NCBI GenBank assembly: GCA_947178125.1
Contig: CAMWXB010000020.1
Span: 1-54,851 of the forward strand
Direction: 5' to 3'
Source of the DNA: an uncultured Lachnospiraceae bacterium
GTDB lineage: Bacteria; Bacillota; Clostridia; Lachnospirales; Lachnospiraceae
Length of the DNA: 54,851 bases
The notes beneath the pieces were generated by a model. It worked only from the letters and a program-made list of their open reading frames with translations. It had not been told where the DNA came from and did not search any database. A program made the translations under genes and the position numbers. Below, piece after piece: positions 1 through 8,862 of the stretch (within the stretch, counting starts at the first letter, position 1; each line of letters begins with the position of its first letter).

Positions 1-49
1 CACGACCTTGCCAAGGTCGGGGTCGCGGGTTCGAGTCCCGTCTCGCGCT
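1..49 (+). tRNA. tRNA-Gly (GCC), 3' part
   Basis: The window opens inside a tRNA gene. The anticodon stem pairs CGACC (3-7) with GGTCG (15-19) around the loop TTGCCAA, giving anticodon GCC and hence glycine. A five-base variable region follows. The T arm pairs GCGGG (25-29) with CCCGT (37-41) around TTCGAGT. The acceptor strand CTCGCGC ends at 48 with discriminator T at 49. No CCA is encoded. A T-rich stretch (51-60) follows and may help termination. The D arm and 5' acceptor strand lie outside the window. Confidence 0.93.
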
Positions 50-146
50 CTTTTTTATTTTAAAAAGTATGAAATTGTTGATATGAACAACATTTTCGTA
101 CTTTTTGTATATTTATCATTTTTATTATAGGAAGAACGAGGTATAT

Positions 147-1392
147 ATGAAAAAATCCATGAATCTGCATATAAAACCCATTGATGTATTTTTGATCGTA
201 AGTCTCGGTATTACATCATTGTTTATTATATTGAATATTTTCACAGAAGGAATTTTGTTTGAAAAGTGTGTAATGAGCAGTTCATTTTTATTTTCAGATT
301 ATTTTTATCATATAGCGGGAAGCTCGGATACTTCGATCATGTATTCATACGGAGATCCTTATTCCTTTCCGCCGTTTGCCTATTTTATGTATTCTCTGTT
401 ATGGAGCCTGAATCCGTATACAGATAGTGAAAGTATTTTGAATTGGCAAAATTATAGAAGCGCTGATAACGCGTTGGTCGTATTTGTAGTATATAGTATG
501 TTATTGATGATGCTTCTGGTTTATTGTATCAGGCAATATTTCAGGGGGGGGGTATGGAGAAAAATATGACCTTCTGATTCCTGCGGCTTTGCTGATATCC
601 TATCCGTTTATGTGTACTTCGATACAAAGAGGGAATGTTGTTATTCTGGTAGCGTTGTTGTTGGCTTTGGCTTGGCTCTGGATGGACTCAGATAGCAGAA
701 TAAGGCAGGAACTGGCATTGCTTTTTATTGCGGCAGCGGCGGGCTTTAAGCTGTATCCGGCGTTGGTCGGGGTTGTCTATTTAAAGAGGAAAGAGTGGAA
801 AAAGGCCTTTCGGCTCGTTTTGTATGGGGTGATCGTGGTATTCGTTCCGTTTGTGTTTTTCGGAGGATACAAGGGAATGCTAAGTCTGATTCATACGTTG
901 ACAGGTTTTGCTGTTGACATCAATGCCGACAAGACGAATACAGTCTGCGGAATGGCAAAATGGCTCGGACTTAAGTTAAATATGGCGGACTCTGTGGCGA
1001 ATACATTCGGAATGATAGTCGATTATTTATTTTTTATTGTTTCTTTACTGTGCTTTTTCCTGAGTAAGAGAAAGTGGCAGGAAGCTTTGTTTCTCAGTGG
1101 TATTTTGGTTTCTTTTCTGCCTTCCAACTGGGAATATACGTTGGTCTATTATCTTCCGGCGTTCTTTCTTTTTATGAAAAAATATGACGGAGAAATAAAA
1201 CAAAATGGTATTAGAAAAAATCTCTGGCTGATATTTCATGCGGTTAGCTTTGGGATGATATTTTCTGTTAATTTTTTCATGCTGTATTATCGATATGGGC
1301 TGATTTCAGGAGTTTTTACGGTAACTTATCTTTTGATAGGAGTGAATATGTTCAGTGTTTTGTGGGAGTTCGTGAAATCTAAAGCACCATGA
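147..1392 (+). pseudogene. GT87/DUF2029-like polytopic membrane glycosyltransferase, frameshifted at a G9 tract
   Basis: Two consecutive reading frames read as one polytopic membrane protein of about 414 residues. The first starts at ATG 147, with GAGG six bases upstream, and breaks at 569. The second continues in another frame to 1392. The change of frame lies at nine consecutive G residues (544-552). With eight Gs the protein would read through as RGGYGEKYDLL. The N-terminal half has a membrane segment and a YSFPPFAYF stretch like the periplasmic loop of GT87/DUF2029 mannosyl- or arabinosyl-transferases that use polyprenyl-phosphate sugars. The C-terminal half has about seven more membrane segments. 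The family call is by general pattern only. The break may be a true pseudogene, a phase-variable tract or a sequencing error. A terminator follows at 1433-1464. Confidence 0.6.
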
Positions 1393-1432
1393 CTTATTTG
1401 TACTCCTGAAAAGAGCAATTTTTTAATTCAGT

Positions 1433-1464
1433 GGAAATGTTGTACTTCAGCGTTTCCTTTTTTT
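1433..1464 (+). terminator. Rho-independent terminator after the glycosyltransferase
   Basis: GGAAATG (1433-1439) pairs with CGTTTCC (1451-1457), with one wobble pair, around an 11-base loop. A run of seven Ts follows (1458-1464). It lies 40 bases after the stop codon of the broken gene. Confidence 0.6.
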
Positions 1465-1534
1465 ATGTGTCTTTGAACCTTTGGACGGAAAGAGTCATCA
1501 AAGAATCAATCAAAGAATCAGCAACATTTTCTAC

Positions 1535-1563
1535 TGGGCATTTTACTGCATCTGATATATAAT
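1535..1563 (+). promoter_or_regulatory. Predicted sigma-A promoter for the small protein/transglutaminase genes
   Basis: A perfect -10 box TATAAT (1558-1563) is preceded at 17 bases by TGGGCA (1535-1540), a 4 of 6 match to the -35 consensus. It lies about 45 bases upstream of the start at 1610. Confidence 0.5.
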
Positions 1564-1609
1564 AATATAAAAAGCAGATATAGAAACAGGAAAGCATGGA
1601 AAAGAGAAG

Positions 1610-1828
1610 ATGAAGTTCAAATTTGGGAAAAAGCCGGTCGTTCGGCAGTTCGATCGGGAAAACTATAAGCCGGTCCTGAAATGCAGCATTTGTACGGGCG
1701 AACAGGTGGCAGGTTTTAAGGATATCAGCAGTGGAAAGTTTGAGGAAGTCATGCTCATCAGGAATGAAAAAGAGCTGGATGCTTTTATGCAGTTATACGA
1801 TGTAAAGGATATTGTGAAAGAATATTGA
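1610..1828 (+). CDS. Small conserved protein of unknown function (72 aa)
   Basis: A 72-residue soluble protein with no signal peptide. It contains a CSICTGEQVAGFKD stretch and then an EVMLIRNEKELDAF segment. I recall similar short proteins in many Lachnospiraceae, sometimes mislabelled 'aspartate dehydrogenase' in automated annotation. The size rules out any dehydrogenase. The single CxxC pair could bind a metal, but two cysteines are too few for a zinc site by themselves. It lies 28 bases before the transglutaminase gene and probably shares its promoter. Function unknown. Confidence 0.65.
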   Translation: MKFKFGKKPVVRQFDRENYKPVLKCSICTGEQVAGFKDISSGKFEEVMLIRNEKELDAFMQLYDVKDIVKEY

Positions 1829-1856
1829 AAAACAGAAGAAAGGCGCGGTTACGGCA

Positions 1857-3422
1857 ATGGGAATTCTGAAAAAAATTTTGTATGGTATACTTGGTTTCTT
1901 TATTTTATTCTGTGGAGTCATTGTTCTGTGTGAGGTCAAGCCGGAAATGTCGGAGCAGATTGCGGAAACGCTAAAGTTGAATGAGAATGATGAATACCCC
2001 ATGAGTCCTGTTCCTGGAAGAAATCCGGAACAAAGCAATGGCGGTGGTACGGCGGACGGAGCCGTTACGAATACTCTTTTAACGGAGGAACCGGAAGGCA
2101 GCGGACAGTCTGGATATGAGAATCAGCCGGTGAACAGGCCGGTATCGGATACGGGACAGGATGAGGAAACACAGCCGGGGACGGATTTGTATGCAGACCC
2201 GGGTACTTATGGCGTTATAGCGCCGGCAAGTGTAGTGGGCAGAAGCGGTTATGAGCCTATTCAGGAAGAGAGCAGTGAGATTGACGATGAGGAAGCCGCA
2301 GAGATTCAGGAGGAAATCGGCTTCGGAGAGACCGGTGACGGGCTCACTTTTGACATCTGGTACTATCCGTATTATGCGATGTTAGATGATACGGGACAGC
2401 ATCTTTACCGCCAGATTTATGCAAATGCCATGGCATTGAATGAGCGGTTTGCGCCGATAGAAAATGTGCCGGCGAGCGCACTCAGGGACGTATTTGCGGC
2501 GGTCTATAATGACCATCCGGAACTGTTTTTTATGGAGACAGCCTATGCCAGCAGATATAAGAGCAACGGAGAGTGCGTGGAAATTGATTTGAAATTCAAT
2601 TCTACGGCCAAAAACCTGGAGCAGTCGAGGAACACTTTTGAGGCGAAAGCAAAGGAGATCATTGACGGTGCGCAGGAACTCGGGAGCGATTATGAAAAAG
2701 AGAAATATGTGCATGACACGTTGATCGCCCAGATTGATTATGTGGATTCTGCAGCAATGAACCAGAGCGCATACAGCGCGCTGGTGAATGGAAAGACGGT
2801 TTGTGCCGGATATGCGAGGGCGTTCCAGTATATTTTGCAGGCGCTGGAAATTCCCTGTTATTATTGTACAGGGTATGCGGGGGAAAGCCACGCCTGGAAT
2901 ATCGTTTGTTTGGATGATGGCTATTATAACGTGGATGCCACATGGGATGATGCTGCAGAGGGCAGCTATGATTATTTTAACAAGTCGGACTGGGATTATG
3001 CGGGAACGCATCTGCGGCAGGAACTTTCAGTCAATCTTCCGCCTTGCAATGGAACTGTATACCGAAATCTGGAAGTATCGGACGATGAGGAAGAGGATGT
3101 TCCCCGCGAGGATGCCAGAAGAAGTCTTGAGGAACTGGGGCTGACTGCAGAAAATACTTTGATTTCGTTAGAAGATTACTATAACGACTGTTATGAAAAA
3201 ATGTCGAAAGACGGAAAGGGCAGATATAGTTTCCAGAATGTGATAACCGGGAAAGTACTTTGCGATAATGTATATAATGCCTATCATAACGGTGGTTACA
3301 GGCAGGGATATATGGATAAAGTGATGGAGGAGCTGGAAGCCTCCGATTTCCGGCTTGACTGGTCGATTGAAGAACTGCAGAATGGTTATTATCTCGTTAC
3401 GCATGAGGTGCTTATTCAGTAG
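1857..3422 (+). CDS. Membrane-anchored transglutaminase-like (cysteine protease fold) protein
   Basis: The 521-residue protein begins with one hydrophobic anchor (about residues 5-27). A Pro/Gly/Glu/Ser-rich linker follows to about residue 165 and is likely extracellular. The transglutaminase-like domain comes next. Its catalytic triad is readable: Cys in KTVCAGYARAF, His in GESHAWNIV and Asp in YNVDATWDD, in the usual Cys-His-Asp order. In Firmicutes such secreted domains are usually peptidases or peptide-crosslinking enzymes of the cell wall, but the substrate cannot be read. The start follows AGAAAGG with a 13-base gap, a spacing seen at other genes here. It is followed 31 bases later by the flavoprotein gene. 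About 100 C-terminal residues after the triad match nothing I recognise. Confidence 0.85.
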   Translation: MGILKKILYGILGFFILFCGVIVLCEVKPEMSEQIAETLKLNENDEYPMSPVPGRNPEQSNGGGTADGAVTNTLLTEEPEGSGQSGYENQPVNRPVSDTGQDEETQPGTDLYADPGTYGVIAPASVVGRSGYEPIQEESSEIDDEEAAEIQEEIGFGETGDGLTFDIWYYPYYAMLDDTGQHLYRQIYANAMALNERFAPIENVPASALRDVFAAVYNDHPELFFMETAYASRYKSNGECVEIDLKFNSTAKNLEQSRNTFEAKAKEIIDGAQELGSDYEKEKYVHDTLIAQIDYVDSAAMNQSAYSALVNGKTVCAGYARAFQYILQALEIPCYYCTGYAGESHAWNIVCLDDGYYNVDATWDDAAEGSYDYFNKSDWDYAGTHLRQELSVNLPPCNGTVYRNLEVSDDEEEDVPREDARRSLEELGLTAENTLISLEDYYNDCYEKMSKDGKGRYSFQNVITGKVLCDNVYNAYHNGGYRQGYMDKVMEELEASDFRLDWSIEELQNGYYLVTHEVLIQ

Positions 3423-3453
3423 CGGAGAAATACAATGAATAATGGAGGGAACT

Positions 3454-4773
3454 ATGAAGATATTAGTGATCAACGGAAGTCCGAAAGGAAAGAACAGCGT
3501 TACCTATCAAACGATACGGTTTTTGCAGAGAAAATTTCCGAAGGATGAATTTGAAGTCATTCATGCGGGCGCGCAGATCGGGGCGTTGGAACAGGATATG
3601 TGGCTTGTAAAAGAGGGCGCACGGAATGCACAGATGATTTTATTTGCCTATCCGGTCTATACCTTTATCGCACCTTCCCAACTGCACCGTTTCATTCAGC
3701 TGATGAAAGAATGGGAGATCAATGTTTCCGGGAAATATATGACGCAGATAACGACGTCCAAGCATTTTTTTGATGTGACGGCACACCGTTATTTTGAGGA
3801 CAATTGTAAGGATATGGGGATGCGGGTACTGCATGGTTTTTCTGCTGATATGGGAGACCTTCTGACGAAAAAGGGGCAGCTCGAGGTCATTACATATTGG
3901 AACTATATCAAACATATAATACAGGAAGAAACTTCTCCTTTTGAAAAAGAGCAGGACAGGACACCGCTTTCGGAAAAAGACCGGAAGTATCAGGTCATGA
4001 TCGTTACTGATTGCAAAAAAGAAAACAGCAGGCTGCGCCGGATGATTGTCGATTTCAGGAAAGCGCTGCCGTTTGCGAGTCATGTTGTGAATTTACAGAA
4101 CTTTGATTTTCAGGGGGGATGTCTGGGGTGTTTTCATTGCGCGATGGACGGAACCTGTATTTACCAGGATGGTTTTGATGAGCTTTTGCGGAAAATTCAG
4201 CGGGCGGACAGTATCGTCTACGCCTTTTCCATACAGGACCATTCCATGGGAACTTTGTTCAAAACGTATGACGACAGGCAGTTTTGCAATGGGCATCGCG
4301 CGGTAACGGCGGGAAAACCGACGGCTTATCTGATTGATGGTGAATTTTCACAGGAACAGAATTTACAGATGCTTTTGGAAGCAAGAAGCCAGATGGGCGG
4401 CAATTTTCTGGCGGGTATTGCGACCAATGAAGGGATTGGGGCGGATACGACCGGCGCCTGTGCGGATAAGCTTGCCTATGCGCTGAAGCATAGAATGATG
4501 GTAAATGAAAACTTCTATGGTGTCGGCGGAAAGAAAATCTTTCGCGATCTGGTTTATGAGATGCAGGGCATGATGCAGGCGGATCATCGGTTTTACCGGG
4601 CGAATCATTTATACGATTTTCCACAGAAAAAAATTGGTATGCTCCTGTCTGTGAAGTTGATAGGGGTGTTATTAAAATTGCCTTTCACAAAGAAAAAGGT
4701 GCAGCCGAAGTTAACAGAGGGCATGCTGTTACCGTATGAGAAAATGATTACAGGGAGTCCCTTAAAAGAATGA
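3454..4773 (+). CDS. Tandem flavodoxin-fold NAD(P)H-dependent FMN reductase / iron-sulfur flavoprotein-like
   Basis: The protein of about 439 residues carries two flavodoxin-like modules. The first opens with MKILVINGSPKGKNSV, whose GSPxxxxS phosphate loop is the FMN-binding signature of the NADPH-dependent FMN reductase family. The second, from about residue 180, contains GCLGCFHCAMDGTCIYQDG, a cysteine-rich segment as in iron-sulfur flavoproteins that both bind a cluster and transfer electrons to FMN. Start 3454 is preferred over the ATG at 3442 because the GGAGGG ribosome site overlaps the upstream ATG. The stop overlaps the next gene's start (ATGA), so translation is probably coupled. A role in redox or quinone/nitro-compound reduction is inferred from family; the physiological substrate is unknown. 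Confidence 0.82.
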   Translation: MKILVINGSPKGKNSVTYQTIRFLQRKFPKDEFEVIHAGAQIGALEQDMWLVKEGARNAQMILFAYPVYTFIAPSQLHRFIQLMKEWEINVSGKYMTQITTSKHFFDVTAHRYFEDNCKDMGMRVLHGFSADMGDLLTKKGQLEVITYWNYIKHIIQEETSPFEKEQDRTPLSEKDRKYQVMIVTDCKKENSRLRRMIVDFRKALPFASHVVNLQNFDFQGGCLGCFHCAMDGTCIYQDGFDELLRKIQRADSIVYAFSIQDHSMGTLFKTYDDRQFCNGHRAVTAGKPTAYLIDGEFSQEQNLQMLLEARSQMGGNFLAGIATNEGIGADTTGACADKLAYALKHRMMVNENFYGVGGKKIFRDLVYEMQGMMQADHRFYRANHLYDFPQKKIGMLLSVKLIGVLLKLPFTKKKVQPKLTEGMLLPYEKMITGSPLKE

Positions 4774-5543
4774 GATTATATCGTGATTATATTTTTGATT
4801 TATATGGAACGCTTGTGGATATCAGGACAAATGAAAAACAACAGATGTTATGGAATAAGATGAGTTTGTTCTATGGCTATCATGGTGCGGAATATACCCC
4901 GGAAGAGTTGGAAACATCATACGGAACATTAGTTTCGGAAAAAGAGGGAAAAGCAGGACATAAAGCGGAAAAAACGGATGATACAGAGCATGAGAGGCTT
5001 TATGCCCATGAGTCTTATCCTGAGATTCCGATTGAAGAGGTATTCAGGGAGTTGTATACGAATAAGGGAATAGAATCAGGAGAAGAGCTGGTCATCCATA
5101 CCGCGCAGATGTTCCGGGTACTTTCAACACATCATATCAGATTGTATACGGGAGCAAAAGAACTTTTGCGGCAGCTTCGTGACATGGGCAGAGGAGTCTA
5201 TCTGCTGTCCAATGCACAGCGCGTTTTTACGGAGCAGGAACTGCGTTATCTGCAGATAGATGATTATTTTGACGGCATCCTGATTTCTTCCGATCATGGG
5301 GTGAAAAAACCCGATGAGAGATTCTTCCGCATTCTGTTGGATAAGTATCAAATAGAGCCGGAAAATGCTTTGATGATCGGAAATGACCTGGACAGTGATA
5401 TTGCCGGAGCAAAGCGGGTAGGGATGGATACGTTTTATATTCATTCCGGTATTTCGCCAGAGTGCGGCCGAAAGCCCGATGCGGATTATACGATGATGAA
5501 GATGGATTTGAGAAGCTTGCGCAGACAGATTTTGATGAGGTAG
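4770..5543 (+). CDS. HAD-superfamily hydrolase (haloacid dehalogenase-like, phosphatase)
   Basis: The 257-residue protein has the four HAD motifs. Motif I is FDLYGTLVD near residue 9, with the nucleophile Asp10 and Tyr in the second-Asp position, as in the DLYGTL subgroup. Motif II is LLSNAQ, motif III a Lys in HGVKKPDERFF, and motif IV GNDLDSDIAGAKRVGMDT. A helical cap lies between motifs I and II (about residues 20-105). Such enzymes dephosphorylate small metabolites; the substrate is not predictable. The start codon overlaps the flavoprotein stop by four bases, so the pair is translationally coupled. A small coiled-coil protein follows 19 bases downstream. Confidence 0.88.
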   Translation: MRLYRDYIFDLYGTLVDIRTNEKQQMLWNKMSLFYGYHGAEYTPEELETSYGTLVSEKEGKAGHKAEKTDDTEHERLYAHESYPEIPIEEVFRELYTNKGIESGEELVIHTAQMFRVLSTHHIRLYTGAKELLRQLRDMGRGVYLLSNAQRVFTEQELRYLQIDDYFDGILISSDHGVKKPDERFFRILLDKYQIEPENALMIGNDLDSDIAGAKRVGMDTFYIHSGISPECGRKPDADYTMMKMDLRSLRRQILMR

Positions 5544-5562
5544 GGAAAAGGAGGTGGAAAGC

Positions 5563-5847
5563 ATGGATAAAAGTTTTGTCACCAGAGTAGGAGAGACGAT
5601 TTCAGCCAAAGGAAAAGAAGTAACGGATAAGGCAAAAGAACTTGCCGAGATTGCAAATTTGAGAAGCCAGATCAATACCTGCGAGGAAGTCGTTAAGAAA
5701 AATTACATGGAAATCGGCAGGCGTTATTATGAGCAGCATGGTTCTGAGCCGGATGAACTCTATGAGGAACAGTGCAGGGCTGTCAGGAACGCCCAGACAG
5801 GAATTGCTGATTTGGAAGAGAAGATTAAAGAATTAAAGGGTATCTGA
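5563..5847 (+). CDS. Small coiled-coil protein of unknown function (94 aa)
   Basis: A 94-residue, mostly helical, highly charged protein. Start 5563 follows a strong AAGGAGG (5548-5554) with eight-base spacing. The sequence pattern (DKAKELAEIANLRSQI, then VVKKNYMEIGRRYYEQHG, then a closing EEKIKELKGI helix) resembles the helical N-terminal part of small Clostridial proteins that often carry a zinc ribbon at the C terminus. No zinc ribbon is present here. It is the last gene of the operon starting near 1610; its stop lies inside the terminator hairpin. Function unknown. Confidence 0.7.
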   Translation: MDKSFVTRVGETISAKGKEVTDKAKELAEIANLRSQINTCEEVVKKNYMEIGRRYYEQHGSEPDELYEEQCRAVRNAQTGIADLEEKIKELKGI

Positions 5848-5866
5848 TATTCAGATACCCTTTAAT
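5832..5866. terminator. Bidirectional terminator between convergent genes
   Basis: A perfect 16-bp inverted repeat, ATTAAAGGGTATCTGA (5832-5847) and its complement (5851-5866), with a three-base loop. It ends in short T-rich arms on both strands and sits between the plus-strand operon and the minus-strand penicillin-binding protein gene. Confidence 0.75.
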
Positions 5867-5888
5867 CGTGCATGTCTTCAATTGTTGT

Positions 5889-8567
5889 CTATTGTTGTGG
5901 CTGTTGTTCCGGCGGCGCCTCTGGATTGGCGGCAGCTGCTTCTGCATTTCTGATATTGATTTCATTCTGTTGTGCTGCAATGACCTGTTCATAGTCCGGA
6001 TTAGCGAAAAATTCCATATTATGCGGACATATATTTCCGGTCTGCTCTGCTGGCACGGTTGATACGGAGCCATCTTCATTAACGACTTCGGTCATGGCGT
6101 TCGGTGAGCCGCTCAGAAGTGAGGCATCCTCTATCAGAGGCAGTTCCCTGACGCTGTCTACTTTGAATGGACAGAATTCCGTGGCGGGAAGCAGACAATA
6201 ATTACAGATCGGTCCGGCATAATGGATATTGCAGGTTTCCGTCGGAACCGTTCCTTCCGCGAAATATTCCGTCCGGAGTGTGCCGTTGCATAATCCTTCA
6301 ATCGGCAGCTTACCGGAACGGGAACATACCGTGGCAGTAACGATGCCGGCCGGTATATCGAAGGACTCGCTTGGGAGATCCTCATGGATTCTGGACATAA
6401 CTGCGCGCCATAATTTCTTGGCGAGATTCTTTTCGTCGCCGGATAATTTTACATTGTTATCAAAGCCGGTCCAGGTAGTAGCGGTGTAATAGGGGGTATA
6501 GCCCGCAAACCAGACATCGTTATAGTCAGAGGTCGTACCTGTTTTGCCGGCAATGGGCATATTGCCGAAATTCACGGCACCGCCGGTACCGCGTGTAACA
6601 ACATCCACCATGGCGTCTGTCAACAGGAAGGCTGTTGTTTCCTTGATGACCTGTTTGGATTGGGGGGCAGTGTTGTCTAAGATAACATTACCATCGTGGT
6701 CCAATACCTTTGTGTATAATCTTGGCTTAATATAAGTTCCGCCGTTAGCGATGCATGCATAGGCTGCATTTAATTCCTCATTGGTGACACCGTTCGTAAT
6801 GCCGCCTAGTGCCAGTGACTGCTGAATATCGGAAAAGATTTCCCCGTTGATTTCTTTGCGCTCTTCCAGTGTGGTAAAGCCGAAATTAATGAGATAATCG
6901 AAACCGAGCTGCGGTGTAATCCATGTCAGCGCTTTGACGGTGACAATATTCAGGGAATCTCTGATACCATCGCGCAAGGAACAAATTCCTCTGTATGATT
7001 CACCGTACCAGTTGCCGACCGGGCGGCCGTTTGCGTAGTTGAAGGGCGCATCGTCGATGACAGTGGCAAGGGTAAGCCCTGCGCTGTCCAAAGCGGGCGC
7101 GTAGGTCGATACAATCTTAAAGGTGGAACCGGGCTGTCTGGCCGTATCAGTAGCACGGTTGAGCGTCCGGCTTCCCGATTTGGCTCCGCGGCCGCCTTCC
7201 ATTGCTACGACATAACCTGTGCTCTGGTCTTCCACTACGAGGGAGACCTGCGGCTGCGGCGTTAAGGAGATCGTTTCAGAGAAGACCTCATCGCCCTTGC
7301 CCAGCATGGCCTCTTTGTAAAGTTCAATGTCCATATAGGCCTCATCCTGTGAAGTATAGATCAGGTTGTAGCCGGTCTTGGCTTCCCGCCAGAAACTACG
7401 GAACATTTCTGTGCTGTAATTGATCCTGTCACCGTTTTCCTGTACGACCGTCAGGTCATAGTTCAGATACCATTTGGTATTCTCCGGGAAGTTGCTTTCA
7501 TCTGCGAACACTTCATCGCAGATTGCCTGAATCGCGGGATCCTGTGTGGAATAAATCTTCAGGCCGCCGCTGTATAACAAAGTATATGCCTGTGTTTCAT
7601 TATAGCCTGCAGCAATTAAATCCTCCAATACATCATCCGTAAGTGCATCCACGAAATATGTATTGACAGTGGATTCTCCGTTTTCCGAGTCAACGATCTG
7701 GATACGGGAATAAACATCGTCGGCCATTGCCTCATCGTATTCGTCCTGGGAAATGTATCCCTGTTCCAGCATATCGTTAAGAACTTTCTTACGTCGGTCC
7801 GCATTGTCTTCCGGATGCGTGATGGGATTATACTTGGTAGGGTTCTGCGTAATGCTGGCGATGACCGCACATTCGGACAGGTTCAGGTCACTGACGGATT
7901 TATTGAAATACCGCAGGGATGCCGCCTGTACGCCGAGCGTGTTCTGCCCCAGGTTGATCGTATTCATGTAATTGATTAGGATATCGTCCTTATCCATGAC
8001 TTTTTCCAGTTCCAATGCGAGATACTGCTCCTGTATCTTACGTTTCATGCGGTCGGCAAAGGAATCTTCACTTGTCCAGTCGGTAAAAACATTATTTTTC
8101 AGGAGCTGCTGGGTGATCGTGCTGGCGCCTTCGGAAAAATGAAATTTATTTCGGATGCCGACGGCGGCGGCTCGTATAATACCTTTGATGTCGATGCCGT
8201 TGTGATCATAGAAACGAGCGTCTTCAACGGCAACAAAAGCATGTGCCAGGTCTTCCGGCACCATATCCATGCTGACCGGAATACGGTTGGAATCCGTTGA
8301 TACCAGTTTGGCGGTCTGGTTTCCTTCTATATCGTAGACAAAAGTCGAGAAACCGGACGGCGTAACGTCTATGTTGCCAATATCGGGAGCCGTTGCGAGA
8401 ATACCTTTGAAAACACCGATTCCCGCGCTGGCTCCGACTACGGCAATCGAGATGAGGAAAAGAAGGAAGACCTGGACAAAGGTAAATCCCAGCTTCTTAC
8501 CCCATTTACCACCTTTTGCATTGAGTGCCTTCTGCTTTTTCCTGACACCCCTTTTACTATAATTCAT
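5889..8567 (-). CDS. Class A penicillin-binding protein (PBP1A-like bifunctional transglycosylase/transpeptidase)
   Basis: The protein of about 892 residues polymerises and cross-links peptidoglycan at the outer membrane face. A basic cytoplasmic N terminus and one membrane anchor (about residues 28-52) precede a GT51 glycosyltransferase domain with the EDARFYDHNGID and GASTITQQLLKN motifs. The transpeptidase domain has the three penicillin-binding motifs: SxxK in RQPGSTFKI, SxN in DSLN, and KTG in AGKTGTTSDYND. The tail contains seven cysteines after the KTG motif and ends in a Pro/Gln-rich stretch. The start at 8567 is preferred because AGAAAGG lies 13 bases upstream; the ATG at 8579 is only one base from it. 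A structured repeat lies immediately upstream (8604-8716). Confidence 0.95.
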   Translation of the reverse strand: MNYSKRGVRKKQKALNAKGGKWGKKLGFTFVQVFLLFLISIAVVGASAGIGVFKGILATAPDIGNIDVTPSGFSTFVYDIEGNQTAKLVSTDSNRIPVSMDMVPEDLAHAFVAVEDARFYDHNGIDIKGIIRAAAVGIRNKFHFSEGASTITQQLLKNNVFTDWTSEDSFADRMKRKIQEQYLALELEKVMDKDDILINYMNTINLGQNTLGVQAASLRYFNKSVSDLNLSECAVIASITQNPTKYNPITHPEDNADRRKKVLNDMLEQGYISQDEYDEAMADDVYSRIQIVDSENGESTVNTYFVDALTDDVLEDLIAAGYNETQAYTLLYSGGLKIYSTQDPAIQAICDEVFADESNFPENTKWYLNYDLTVVQENGDRINYSTEMFRSFWREAKTGYNLIYTSQDEAYMDIELYKEAMLGKGDEVFSETISLTPQPQVSLVVEDQSTGYVVAMEGGRGAKSGSRTLNRATDTARQPGSTFKIVSTYAPALDSAGLTLATVIDDAPFNYANGRPVGNWYGESYRGICSLRDGIRDSLNIVTVKALTWITPQLGFDYLINFGFTTLEERKEINGEIFSDIQQSLALGGITNGVTNEELNAAYACIANGGTYIKPRLYTKVLDHDGNVILDNTAPQSKQVIKETTAFLLTDAMVDVVTRGTGGAVNFGNMPIAGKTGTTSDYNDVWFAGYTPYYTATTWTGFDNNVKLSGDEKNLAKKLWRAVMSRIHEDLPSESFDIPAGIVTATVCSRSGKLPIEGLCNGTLRTEYFAEGTVPTETCNIHYAGPICNYCLLPATEFCPFKVDSVRELPLIEDASLLSGSPNAMTEVVNEDGSVSTVPAEQTGNICPHNMEFFANPDYEQVIAAQQNEINIRNAEAAAANPEAPPEQQPQQ

Positions 8568-8603
8568 ATCAATGACCATACCTTTCTAAAATCCATAAGA
8601 TTA

Positions 8604-8716
8604 GAAGAATGCCTGTTTCAGGCATTCTTTCGGGTGAAAAAGATTTGCCTTTGGCAAATCATAGAACTTCTTCGCGAAACAGCTTTTGCTGTGAGCGTTA
8701 GAAGTTCTTTTCATCC
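8604..8716 (-). repeat. Structured intergenic repeat, family 1 (upstream of the PBP gene)
   Basis: Read on the minus strand, it shows the modules of the copies at 16400 and 23221. An outer stem of TGAAAAG type comes first, then an arm closed by GAACTTCT and AGAAGTTC with a variable hairpin inside. A hairpin GATTTGCC/GGCAAATC follows, then CTTTTTCACCCG, and an 11-bp hairpin AAGAATGCCTG/CAGGCATTCTT (605-615 with 619-629 of the 8000s). It lies in the 5' untranslated region of the PBP gene in the same orientation as the other copies relative to their genes. The rest of the 8580-8862 gap shows no gene. Confidence 0.75.
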
Positions 8717-8862
8717 TATTATATCAAAAATAGGCAGTTAAAGGAAGAATTTTTATAGTATCTTCATGATATATTAAGAATTGTTCACAATTTTATACAC
8801 TTTTATTCCTGCGTGTGCTAAGATAAAAAGGCAAATGAAAAAAGAAAACGGGGAGCCGGAAT

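Noticed and set aside
1-60. T-rich stretch after tRNA-Gly as a stand-alone terminator
   Set aside because: No separate stem precedes it; the tRNA body itself is the only structure.
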